This document shows, in pieces, positions 50,791 through 60,201 of a stretch of DNA of 64,000 nt. The position numbers and the translations under genes were made by a program. The DNA comes from Dictyostelium firmibasis (Eukaryota > Evosea > Eumycetozoa > Dictyosteliales > Dictyosteliaceae), in contig CM069765.1 in NCBI GenBank assembly GCA_036169595.1, positions 4,629,001 to 4,693,000 on the forward strand. The letters are read 5' to 3'. Under the pieces are notes generated by a model. That model had not been told where the DNA came from. It worked only from the letters and a program-made list of their open reading frames with translations, and made no database searches. Each line of letters opens with the position of its first letter. The stretch's first letter is position 1.

Positions 50791-51857
50791 GCATCTGTTG
50801 TTAGAACATAATCGTAACTTGGAAACAGACTTATTTCTTTTCCATTCCATTGGTTTAAGAGAGTTAACCAATTTGAAATTTCTTTCTTGACATCTTGAGA
50901 AATTGGAAATGATTGATCCCAATTTCCATTTGCTAGTTTCAGACTTTGACAATGAAACTTGTTTGTTTGACGAGTGTACAAACGGAAAGGTATTACTGCA
51001 TCTTTCAATGCAATCAGTTTTCCTTTTAGACCAGCTAACTTTCTTAGAGTACAAGTTTCGAGTTTTAGAAAGTTCCTGATATCTTTGATGATACTCTTCT
51101 TCTTTTCTTTCGGAACAAGTAGCTTCATTGATATTGAATCGATTTGTAATCCTAGAAACGTTATTGATTGAGTTGGCTCGAGAACACTCTTTTCTAAATT
51201 TAACTTGAATCCGAGTTTGACTAACAGATTCATTGTTTGGTTGAGGTTGTTTAAACATTCTTCTTTTGTTGAACCAACGATTAGAAGATCGTCTAAGTAG
51301 GCGATTACGGAAATGTTGATATCTCTTAGCATTCGGAGTACTGGTCTCATTAACATTGTAAAGATTCGAGGAGCTGACGATAACCCGAATGGCATTGTTC
51401 TCCATCTGTAATGAGTTCCTTTCCAAACGAATCGGAATAAGTCTCGATAACTTTCGTCGACTAAAACATGGAGATAAGCTTTCTTGATATCGAGTTTTAC
51501 CATGTAGTAACCTTGTTTTACCATTGAAGACAGATTCTTTAGACCTTCCATCTTGAATGATTGGTTTTTGATAAAAAGGTTTAACCTCTTTAGATCTAGT
51601 ACTGGACGATGTAAATTCGTTCCAGCTTTTGGAACCGTAAACACGTTGGAGTAAAAAACGAGTTGGGAGTGACGGTTTGGAAGTACCTGTTCTATTGCGT
51701 TGTCTTTTAATAAATCTTGTACTTCGTTTGTGATGCAATCTGATTTCGGACCCTCTGGAATTGAAATCGGAATTGGGTTCAGCATCGGTTTGAAGTTTGA
51801 AAGTAGTGGAACCTTTAATCCGTTTACTACTTCTTGACAAAAGTTTGGAAGACCCAA
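49962..51857 (-). CDS. DIRS reverse transcriptase / RNase H
   Basis: A complete 631-residue frame: MGLPNFCQEVVNGLKVPLLS start, KLDIKKAYLHVLVDE, TMPFGLSSAPRIF, AYLDDLLIVGS, FLGLQIDS, LTTDASESGAGA, RREMLALL, QTDNTTTLSYVN and KADHLSR. Confidence 0.85.
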   Translation of the reverse strand: MGLPNFCQEVVNGLKVPLLSNFKPMLNPIPISIPEGPKSDCITNEVQDLLKDNAIEQVLPNRHSQLVFYSNVFTVPKAGTNLHRPVLDLKRLNLFIKNQSFKMEGLKNLSSMVKQGYYMVKLDIKKAYLHVLVDESYRDLFRFVWKGTHYRWRTMPFGLSSAPRIFTMLMRPVLRMLRDINISVIAYLDDLLIVGSTKEECLNNLNQTMNLLVKLGFKLNLEKSVLEPTQSITFLGLQIDSISMKLLVPKEKKKSIIKDIRNFLKLETCTLRKLAGLKGKLIALKDAVIPFRLYTRQTNKFHCQSLKLANGNWDQSFPISQDVKKEISNWLTLLNQWNGKEISLFPSYDYVLTTDASESGAGATLMKDNKLIKTWSFQWSEIQSNMSSNRREMLALLMAFQTLCRKLNNCNLKIQTDNTTTLSYVNRQGGQIQDLSILFEQLWKQCLKKKINLIGEHIPGFFNVKADHLSRLSEMNHKLSKPIKSYNWQLKKEVFNRIQLQFGQIQMDLFASHFNHQTINYSTMKMNALQLDWSQWDQCLAFPPPILLPSVMEKMNLLSSKMVSIILIFPIWRSATWYPMIQAQVPRHHRHLFPQVLGTFQEVLTKESIESIPIQIQQRWKLGIIRLSNLM

Positions 51858-51907
51858 TTCTTTCCAAACTTGTTTGAAGTGGATGAGACGTCCACCTACT
51901 GGTAAGT

Positions 51908-52898
51908 TTACTTCTTGTTCTTCTGAAAACGATAATTGGTACCGTTTCCAGACTTGGTATTGCTGCTACCTGATGCAGCATTACTTTGGGATCCATTGAA
52001 GTTGTTGGATCGGCCATTACTCCCACTATTGGACTTGTTATTCGAACTACTACTTCCAGTAGTGTTATTACCACCTGTGTTGGTTGATTTCTTAAAGTTT
52101 GTCTTTGATTGATTGTTAACTTTTAACAATGATTGTTTGGCTTCTGATTGACTTTGCTAACTTTCTTACACGTTCAGATTCGGTATCATCAAACATCTTT
52201 GGAGTGTCTTTGATCTTAATTGGTTGGACCACTTCGGAACCGTAGATTTCTTTTGAGATATTGTTACGACGAACACGAGCTAATGTTGCTTGAGCACTAA
52301 CAACTAATTGGATGGACGAGTCAGCTAAGTAACCTAAGAGTTCGGTATCGATATCAGTTTTATCGGATGATATCATACTTGAAAGTAAAAGTATTGGTTT
52401 CAATATATCATTGATTCTCTTTTCGACAATGTACAAGTCAGTATCATTGTTCTTGAGATTCGATGAAGCAGATATACCTTCTGGAGTACCGAATGGAGCT
52501 ACATTCACTTGGAAGTTAGATGGAAAGCAAAAGATTTTGTTAACATCAGCGATTTCGTTCTTCTTAAGGATACATTTTTCTTCAACTAACAAACCTTGAT
52601 TATTGATTAAATGTTTGTAGTTAGCAAGCAATGACTCTGATAGTTGATAATCAGTTGGAACATCGACTGGATCGATAGATTCATCATCACCTTGTTCATT
52701 CTCAGTTTCAGATTCATCATTAGAACGTTGATTATCAGAGTTACCGTACGACTCTCTGATTGGCTCTTTCATATATCTGGTAAAAGCTAATGAGAGATTG
52801 GAGATTTGATCCTCAAGTGATTTCATTCTAGTTTCATAAGAATTAGAATTATTTTCGGTAGAGCTACTAGCGTGGTTATTATTATCGGTGGTAGACAT
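51908..52898 (-). CDS. DIRS Gag-like protein (broken once)
   Basis: Starts MSTTDNNNHASSS at 52898 after the left ITR leader. Contains FPSNFQVNVAPFGTPEG, RVRRNNISKEIYGSEVVQPI and the Asn/Ser/Gly tail. It is broken at about one place. Confidence 0.7.
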
Positions 52899-52963
52899 TA
52901 TTTTATTGATATCTAAAATTATTTTTATAGAGATAGAGAAAAAGTATTAAATTAATAAAAGAA

Positions 52964-52994
<31 letters not shown>

Positions 52995-53327
52995 ATTTGT
53001 ATAAATTATGTGTGTGTATCTTAAATATATATAGGAGGAATTCCCAAATAAAATAAATCAAATTGTTTTCAATATTTAGTGCCACTATTTATACTGTTTT
53101 TACTTTCTGAAAAATTTCGCAAAACTCAAAAAAAAAATAGGTGCGTGACACGTGGCAACTTTTTTCAAACTCGAAATTTTTCATTTTTTCAATAATTTTT
53201 TCGAGCAAAAAAACTCCAGAAAATTCATTTGAATTTCTCTGAAAATTATCTTAAATATTTGGGAATAATCAAATAAATAAATGTATTCCATAAATTTAAA
53301 TATATATATGATAATATAAATACGGTG

Positions 53328-53358
53328 TACTTTCACAGATTTAAATTTAATTTTTGTA
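53328..53358 (+). repeat. Harbinger left terminal inverted repeat
   Basis: 31 bases, identical in inverse to 56056-56086. Inner end ...TTTAATTTTTGTA. Confidence 0.9.
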
Positions 53359-53446
53359 AAACATATCAAATTTTCGACGAAAACTCTTTTAAATTAAAAT
53401 AAACTTTAAAAGGAATAAAAAAATAATATAATTTTAAAAAATATAT

Positions 53447-54397
53447 TCATTTATTGTTTCTTAAATTAAAATTGATTTGTTCAATATGGAATATCATTAT
53501 TAAACAGTACGAAAGGAAGTTTGGTTGATGAATTCCTCTTTGTTTTACTATTCCCCATCTATTCTTCATATCAGCAAACTTGTTCTCTACCAATGACCGT
53601 TTACCAGCTTGGAAATGATGGAATCTTGATTCCACAACTTTTCTTTCTTGATTGGAAAGTATTTCGTCACCTTTACCAAGAAGATTTTTGATTCTCTTTG
53701 GTGTATAAAACAAGGTACCGTTGTAAGCAGGGTCTGCAAGTACTGCAAACTCTTCTCCGTTTTTTATAAAAGAGTAAATTAGATCATTGAGACCAGTTAA
53801 CATTGACATACCTGAATCATTATTATGACCTTTACCAATGATCGCAGAATCGATTGTACCATTTTCATCGACAAGTATTTGAATTGTAAAATAGTGATAC
53901 TTTAAGTCGCCTCTGTACCATTCGAATTGATATGGATGCACTCGATTGATTCTAAAATCGGTACAATCGACATAATGTAAACAGTTTAAGTTCATTAACT
54001 CCAACGAGATGATATAAAGACATGGTATCATAAGTGGAATAAGTGCACGTACAGCTCTTGAAATAGTAGCACTACTAATACTAAAGATTCTCTTTAACAA
54101 TGAGGTCGAATTTGGTCCTTTCTAAATTATTTGACAAAAATATTTAATATTCTAATATAATAGTAATCTAAAACTTATTTTTAATATGTACAGACCTTCA
54201 AAATCTTTTACAATTGTTTCAAATCGATTTCGTTCGAATGTTTCTAACATGTTTTTATTAAAACCATCATCTAAAATTTCCCAAGTAGATTCATTAAAAC
54301 TATATCCTTCCCATTTTATAAAGTATTCTATCGAACCATCTATAATTCTTTTATCTAAAATTTCTTCAACATTATATCGATAATTGTTACTATCCAT
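53447..54397 (-). CDS. Harbinger transposase with N-terminal chromodomain (spliced)
   Basis: Two exons on the minus strand. Exon 1 (54397-54212, 62 codons) encodes a chromodomain: YNVEEILDKRIIDGSIEYFI, then KWEGYSFNESTWEIL. The intron 54211-54122 (GTAAAA...TTTAG, 90 bp, AT-rich) is in phase 0. Exon 2 (54121-53447, 225 codons with stop) starts KGPNSTSLLKRIFSISSATI, a helix-turn-helix as in Harbinger N-termini, then the DDE_Tnp_4 catalytic core: VDCTDFRINRV (first Asp), VLADPAYNGTLF (second Asp) and SLVENKFADMKNRWGI (Glu). Both exons are free of stops. The splice sites are my reading; if wrong, these are two adjacent genes. The chromodomain would recognise methylated histone H3 and could steer insertion into heterochromatin. 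Confidence 0.7.
54122..54211 (-). other. Predicted intron in transposase gene
   Basis: Donor GTAAAAG and acceptor AATTTAG keep the frame from chromodomain to HTH/DDE region. The 90 bp, very AT-rich character is usual for dictyostelid introns. Confidence 0.5.
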
Positions 54398-54916
54398 TTG
54401 AGTTAACTTTATATCAATTAAATAATTGTTATTTATAGGAATTATAGTTTATAAGTTTATATAATATTTATAGTTTATAGGTTTTTAATTATATTATTTA
54501 ATGTGAATAGAAAATTAATGTGAAACAATTATTTTCACGCAAGTGGTATAAAAAAATAATAAATTTAATTAAATTTAATTACTTTTTAACACTAACCCAC
54601 ACGTGGTAAAAATTATTGAAAATAAACTGAAAAAAATAAATAATTTAATTTAATTTAATTATTTACCCCTAATGTGGTTAAATTATATCGATAATTTACA
54701 ACAATTGACACGTGGCAATATTATTAATAAAATAAATTAATAAAAACACCCACATTTTTAATTTTAATTTTTATTTTTTATTATTTTTTATTTTTTATTT
54801 TTTAATATCTTTAATTTTTTAATTAGAAAACTACAATAAGTTACACAAAACAATTTAATTATTAAAAACAAAAACAAACATTTATATTAAGTAATAACAT
54901 TCTTTTATTAAACACC
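54398..54916. promoter_or_regulatory. Divergent promoter region of the Harbinger element
   Basis: About 520 bp between the two genes, with two CACGTG boxes: 54600-54605 (CCACACGTGGT) and 54709-54714 (TGACACGTGGCAA). The second is a 13-base perfect match to the conserved block in every A-type DIRS ITR of the window. A TATAAAAAA word lies near 54547. CACGTG is a bZIP/bHLH-type site, so host factors may drive both genes. Confidence 0.5.
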
Positions 54917-55992
54917 ATGGGTATGCATTACTAAAATAAAAATAATATAGTTTACAAATTGTTTTATTAACAAAATGTGTTTTAATAGATTTTAGAAATC
55001 TAAAAAAATATAAATTAGATAAATCAAACAATAACAATATTAATAAAAATAATATTAGTAATAACTATGAATCAACAGAATCAACAGAATCTAGTAGTGA
55101 AAATGAAGAATATAGTGATGATATTGCATTGTCAAACAATGAAAATGATGATTACAGTGATAATGATACTTTTAATGATAATGATAATAGGTTTGAAGAT
55201 ACTGATATCGAAAGTCAAGAACAATCACTTGATTCTAGCGAGTCAGATGATGATTTAGATGACTCGGATTCCAGAGATATAGATTCAAACTCAAATGTTT
55301 GGAATTGGGAAACAACACATACATTCTTGACATTTTATTTAAAGAATTTAAGAAACCCGAATATCAATTCATTATCAAACAAAAGTGTAATGCAATTAAC
55401 CGTTTCCGACTATAATAAAAAGTATAAAACCAATCTCAGTGTCAAACAAGCTTTGTCGTACTTATCAAATCTCAGAGGCGTTAATTCAAAATTGAAAAAA
55501 CCATTCACTCGTCCAAAGAGATTCACAAGTCATCACATCAATAAATATGGTTCCAAACATAATTTCAGTTTATATCTTGATACTTGTGAAAACTATTTTA
55601 ACAAATCTTCTAAATTGTTGGAATTAATAGAGAAAGAATTAAGAAGTTCTCAAGTAATTGGTGATACCGAATCAAGATTAAATTCTTCCCAAATCTCTGA
55701 TGATATTGCTTCTCAACAACAGAATAGAACAAATGTAAGAAGAGATCGTTATTCAACTTTAACAAATATCTTTCAAGATGAAAAATCATTCAGAGGGAAG
55801 GTATGCTCCAGACTTGAAAAACAAGAACAGATCGAAAGAGAAAAGTTAGATCATCAAATTAAACAAGATAGTGTTAATAACTCTTTAAACTCTAGATTAA
55901 TAACACAACTAGAAAGATCAAGTAACCAATTAGAAGTGTTGTCTGAAATATTGATTCAACTATTAAAAAATAAAACCAATCCCAATAAATAA
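54917..55992 (+). CDS. Harbinger Myb/SANT-like DNA-binding protein (spliced)
   Basis: ATGG at 54917-54920 forms a tiny first exon; the intron 54921-54988 (GTATGC...AATAG, 68 bp) restores an open frame of 335 residues that starts MDFRNLKKYKLDKSNNN and ends NKTNPNK at 55992. An acidic Ser/Asp/Asn-rich region (residues 30-90) precedes a trihelix/Myb-type domain (NVWNWETTHTFLTFYLKNLR, then YNKKYKTNLSVKQALSYLSN), then a basic linker and a coiled-coil-like C-terminus (LNSRLITQLERSSNQLEVLS). Harbinger elements carry such a second protein, which binds the ends and helps the transposase. Without the short exon there is no early in-frame ATG. Confidence 0.6.
54921..54988 (+). other. Predicted intron in Myb-like gene
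   Basis: Strong donor GTATGC and acceptor TTTTAATAG; removing it joins ATGG to a frame that is open to the stop at 55992 with total length divisible by three. Confidence 0.55.
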
Positions 55993-56055
55993 AAATTAAA
56001 TCTTTTCATTTATAAATTATAAAAAAAGTATTCATTTTTTAAGGCTTATGTTTTT

Positions 56056-56086
56056 TACAAAAATTAAATTTAAATCTGTGAAAGTA
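56056..56086 (-). repeat. Harbinger right terminal inverted repeat
   Basis: Exact inverse of 53328-53358. Confidence 0.9.
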
Positions 56087-56098
56087 TACACATCTTAA

Positions 56099-56741
56099 GT
56101 TTTGAAATTGTAATTTAATATTTAAATTTAAGTAAGTGAAAACACCTCAATAGCCTTCAAAATTAAAAAATATTTTTTTTGTTAATCTGGAACTGGCGTT
56201 AAATTCAAGATAAAAGAGTAGGTATATTCTCCTAATTTTCGTGGGATTGCCTACTTTAAGAATTTTAATGCTTCAGTTCTGATTTCTAGGTAAGAGTCAT
56301 TGCATAAACATCTTTTCTTCCTCAATTGGCATCTTTTTCTACTAAAAAAATTAGAGCTTTTCATTCGGTGCATGTTCAAGAACTCTCTTAAAATATCTTT
56401 ACCCAAACCATCCAGGCTGTTGTGATTTACATTTCTTAGATCTCTTCACTCTTTTTTTGCTAAAAAAATATTCATGCAGGTATATTCGACTCAAAAATTG
56501 AATAAGACAAAATCTCGATTATAGGAATTTCTTATGAGTAGTTTGATTTGTGTCTCTGTCACCCTCTCTTCTTCCGTTCAATATTCTTTGAGGCTCACTT
56601 TACAAGAAGGAAAAGAGTTTTTGCAGAAGCTACCTTCGAAGAGCCAAAACTGCCTGGATTTTCAACCCCTTTTGCTTCCAACAACAGGGGTTTTCAAAAT
56701 CACTTTCAAATTAAAAGAATAATATAATGGAACAACATCAT
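56099..56741. other. Transition to bacterial DNA, no certain gene
   Basis: AT-rich host-type DNA to about 56180, then composition changes to that of the chlamydial blocks. A short open piece at 56534-56722 (SVTLSSSVQYSLRLTLQEGK ... GVFKITFKLKE) looks like bacterial protein sequence, possibly the end of an upstream gene, but I cannot name it. Confidence 0.35.
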
Positions 56742-56745
56742 GAAT

Positions 56746-57487
56746 ACCGAGCTCAAAGGTTTGCTCACACCTTGTCGTCACTTTACAGCTTCTTCGATTC
56801 ATTACGGCTCAAGAAGAAATGGAGGTGATCAACACTCTTTTAGATCAAGATGTTCTTTGTCACCACGATGTGACTCATCTCACCCAGGTGTATTACACGC
56901 TTCCTGAGTTAGAAAAACAGGCAACTTTTGTCCCGGTTCAAAACTCTCATACTGTCCTTACCCAAATTGTAGAGAAGATACAAAAAGCTCATCAAACAGC
57001 ATCACCCAAGGAAATCATCACAGCGTACCATCTTCGGCAGTTTAAAGTTTCCGTGATGAATGCCTCTTTTACCCCCGATTCTTCTCTCACATTCACGGCA
57101 GACAAGATCAAAGACATCGCTATCCACTTCCCTTGTTGTCGGAAAATGAATGAGTTTGAGAGTGACGTAGAAGCACTTTTAGGAAAAGCATTTGCCGAGG
57201 ATGTCAAGCTGATTATACAAGATAAAAAAGAGCAGATTGTTAAGCGAGAAGAAATTCAGAATCGGTTTAATGAACTACAACAACTTCAAAAGCAAGATCC
57301 GTCTCTTTATCCTTCTTATTTAGAAGAGATCTTAAAGAAAGGGTGTTTACATCTCTATGATCATCTCATTAATATGAAGAAAATTCCTCATCAAGCAGAA
57401 AGAGAGCTTGAGGAAAAAGAGCAAATTCCTCATCAAGCAGAAAGAGAGCTTGAGGAAAAAGAGCTTTCGTTTTCTACATTTTCTTAG
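56746..57487 (+). pseudogene. N-terminal part of a large chlamydial-type hypothetical protein
   Basis: Open from 56746, with the first ATG in frame at 56819 (MEVINTLLDQDVLCHHDVTH). Helical protein of ~220 residues, Gln/Glu/Lys-rich toward the end. The 14-residue unit IPHQAERELEEKEQ occurs twice in tandem (42 bp DNA repeat, 57382-57465). Directly after its stop, another frame continues into a P-loop GTPase-like region, so this is probably the front of the same broken gene. No family recognised for this part. Confidence 0.45.
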
Positions 57488-57489
57488 AG

Positions 57490-59043
57490 TTTAAGGAGAT
57501 TGCTCTTAATAAAGCTGAAAAATTGATTCCTCAAGGCAGTAATACTCTCTTTCTTCTCGGGAATACAAGGTCTGGAAAATCGACAACACTTTGTTACTTA
57601 AGAAAAGATTCCTTGGTTTTAAAAGGCGAAGGTTATCAATCCCTAGCTCCTGGTGAGGATCTGATTGGAAACAAGGGAAAAGTATCATGCACAATTTTTC
57701 CTAACATTTCTGTGACTTCAGATTTGACACTGGTTGACTTCCCAGGATTTAATGACACCCATATTTTATCAAGATCAAAACCATTGAAACGGCGCAACAA
57801 GAAAAACTTTCTTCTCAAAGTCAAGAGGAGAGTGACCTCGAAGCTGGGATTAAAATGCTCTTATCTATGGAAATGCCGGCTCTTCAGGATAAGATTGATC
57901 AGAAACAACAAGAGCTTGTAAAACTTCAACAAAAAAAAGCTCTTTCATCTCCACAAGCTCTTCCTGATACAGAAGAGAAGAGATCTCATAGAAAGGCACT
58001 TCATGAAAGGGAAGAGACCTTTAAAGAAAGTCTTGGAGTGAAGACAATGATTGCTCTTGCAGATCTGACCAATCAAGGCGATTTAGAAAAACTTCTTTTT
58101 ACCTTAAAACCCTCTCCAGAAATTTCTTTACTTCCCAAATGTCACCAATTAGATCCAGTAGATAAAGATCTTTTAGAGTATCTTTTTAAAGAGAGGATTA
58201 TTTCTTTAATTTATTCTCAAAAAGATCGTAAGTTTTCTTCTTCAAATCTTACTCCTTCTCAAAGAGCTTTATCAAAAAGTGGGCTCTTAGATCAGGTTAA
58301 AGCATTTGAAAAGAGAATTTTAGAGACGAGTTTGATTAATACCCTCTTACTCAAAACACATCTTGAAATTAGATAGTTCTTTCATTTAGATGAAATTGAT
58401 CCTGCTATCGTTAAAAATTACGATAAAGAGTTAATTGAACGGTGTATTCAAGACTATATCCATGAAGTGATGGATGACTTAAGTGTTCTTCAAGAGGTCA
58501 TTCAAAAATTCAAAGAGCAGTTTACAAAAGAACAAAATCAGGCCATTAAAGCAATATATCCTCACCTTATCTCTAGGGATTCCTGCGCAAGCTGATGAGA
58601 CTAAAGTAACTCAAGCTTGGGAAGCACTTCAAAAAGAACATGAGTCCCCGATTAAAAAGCGAGAAAAAGATCTAGAGCTCTCGGGATTGATGACAGGGAT
58701 TTTGATGGCCGCTTTAGGGATTCCTTATGGAATTTTTGCACTATTTAAGAAAATTACACTTGATAAAGCTCATGCAATGTCGATTAAAGAGGTTACTCGT
58801 CAACTGTGAGATCGTATCAAAGACATCATGCAAGCGATTGAACAGCTTAAAGAGATTGAAAAAACAGTTAAAGATAAAGACCTTTTTGATGCAGTTTTTG
58901 CAAAAAACCCTCTTTCATTAGACTCTCTCTCTTCCTTACAAACCTCTCTTGATCAACAAATTGAGCAGGTCAAAAATATCTATGAACAACCAGAATGGGA
59001 GGCAAGAGCTCACCTGCTCATGGAGTCTATCCAAGAAACATAG
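57490..59043 (+). pseudogene. P-loop GTPase-like large protein (chlamydial), degraded
   Basis: Starts FKEIALNKAEKLIPQGSNTL and then carries a G1/Walker A motif FLLGNTRSGKSTTLCYL and a G3-like LVDFPGFNDTH, as in AIG1/septin-like GTPases. Several frames follow: a helical region (57855-58376, Lys/Gln/Glu-rich, coiled-coil-like), a segment around 58380-58560, one with a hydrophobic helix (LSGLMTGILMAALGIPYGIF, near 58675-58740), and a last helical part to 59043 (EQVKNIYEQPEWEARAHLLM). Breaks are seen near 57490, 57790-57850, 58375 (in-frame TAG), 58560-58590 and 58807 (TGA). Such long GTPase/coiled-coil proteins are known from environmental chlamydiae; function unknown. Confidence 0.5.
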
Positions 59044-59126
59044 GGAGTTATTCTCGAAAAAAAGAGTCTTCCCGTTTAAACTAACGGTCAAAGAGAACTG
59101 TAATTTTCTTAAGTGGATAAGAGGGA

Positions 59127-59625
59127 TTGATGAGAGGTAGATGGGGATTAGGACTGATGTGTCTCCCGATTTTAACAGCAAGTCAGAAGATACAAGAAAG
59201 GGATTGCCAAGTTTCAAAAGAGATGAGGTTAGAAGAATATGTCACGAAAAGATACCCTTCTGGAGAGATAGAAAAGGTTGTTTTCTATGAAAAATTAGGA
59301 GTCTGCAGTCAATATCCATCTCTATTATCCCTCACGGCAGTTATGGAAAGCTACTGATGTTATCAGCCATTTTAAATCCGATGACCTTCTCACCCTTTAC
59401 GGGGTACAAACCATTTGGGATGAAGAAGGGCATCTGTTGCAACACTCTTTCTATCACCTGGGAAAACTTCACAAAGAGGCGAAGATGTTTTATCCTGAAG
59501 GAGGGATAAAACGGATCATCTCTCTTCAACAAGGGATGTGTCATGGCCCCTGCATGACCTATGCCTTTAACTGCATATTGTTAGAAAAAGCTTATTTTGA
59601 AAACGATAAGTTTCAAAGGGAATAA
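59127..59625 (+). pseudogene. MORN_2 (YwqK-like) repeat protein, frameshifted
   Basis: Repeats of the form YPSGEIEKVVFYEKLG, YYPSRQLWKATDVIS, WDEEGHLLQHSFYHLGKLHK and FYPEGGIKRIISLQQGMCHG fit the MORN_2/YwqK pattern (aromatic-Pro-x-Gly ... Gly-x-x-His-Gly). An N-terminal stretch (WGLGLMCLPILTASQ) may be a signal or lipoprotein-like leader. The frame changes near 59300-59350, so the gene is broken once; it ends at 59625. Exported repeat proteins of this type are common in chlamydiae. Role unknown. Confidence 0.5.
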
Positions 59626-59861
59626 TTTCTATAGGATGGTTCTTCAGCATGAAGCTTCTTGTTATCATCAATAACAAGTAAGAAGTTATAGCTTAGAGCT
59701 TAACGCCAGGGAATATAAACGATCTGTCTCAGGTAGAAAACCTCTATAAAAAGTTAAAAAGGAAGTTTTTTCTGGATATAGGATACATATCCCATAAGTT
59801 TTTTAAGGCACTCTTTTGAGCAGGAATTAGAGCTGATTAAAAGGCTTCGATTCAATATGAA
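59626..59861. other. Bacterial-type intergenic DNA
   Basis: No gene is seen. Composition is still bacterial up to the DIRS junction near 59862. Confidence 0.4.
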
Positions 59862-60201
59862 AAATCGTTATATTTTGTGTTTGTTGGACGCAATTTATGG
59901 ATACCAGTCATAATTCTTGTAATGAATGGGTCATTAACAATTTCAGATTGATTCTTTAGAATTAATAATTGATTTAACATTGAACGATGGCTGTTGATTG
60001 TTGAATATGCTAATGGAGGTTGAAACTTGAATAGATATGTAAGATAATCCATGAAAACTACCAATGTTATGTTTGAATGTTTGAGATTGTTTTTCGAACA
60101 GAAATTGAAAAATTTTGAATAATTTGAATCATAAACCTTGAGTGTAGAAGGTTGCCAAGAGTTCATAAACAAGGTAGATGTACTTGACTTTTGAGTTCCA
60201 A

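Larger units (their letters stand above)
48578..53320 (-). mobile_element. DIRS-1-like element, nearly whole (4.74 kb)
   Basis: The most complete DIRS copy in the window: right ITR (48578 to about 48877), spacer, ICR (48907-48987), YR (from 48988), RT/RNase H (49962-51857), gag (51908-52898) and left ITR (52899-53320). Length 4743 bp agrees with the ~4.8 kb DIRS-1. It looks nearly whole with about one break, in gag. The YR/RT overlap frame is open over more than 1000 codons. Its left terminus abuts the Harbinger element. Confidence 0.9.
53320..56095. mobile_element. PIF/Harbinger-type DNA transposon with chromodomain
   Basis: About 2.8 kb bounded by terminal inverted repeats: TACTTTCACAGATTTAAATT... 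at 53328-53358 is the exact reverse complement of 56056-56086 over 31 bases. The outer 5-10 bases match only loosely (GGTGTA against GTGTATA). A TAA occurs outside both ends (53317-53319, 56096-56098), which may be the 3 bp target duplication usual in this superfamily. Inside are two divergently transcribed spliced genes, a chromodomain-DDE transposase (-) and an acidic Myb/SANT-type protein (+), the two-gene layout of PIF/Harbinger elements. Nothing in it looks broken, so it may be autonomous. Confidence 0.8.

Noticed and set aside
55067-55258. A small Met/Ile-rich frame (MNQQNQQNLVVKMK...)
   Set aside because: Overlaps the Myb-like gene in another frame and is explained by its Asn/Asp-rich coding sequence.
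59127-59625. Toxin-antitoxin module because of YwqK similarity
   Set aside because: The YwqK 'antitoxin' label is a database name for MORN_2 repeats; no partner gene is seen.
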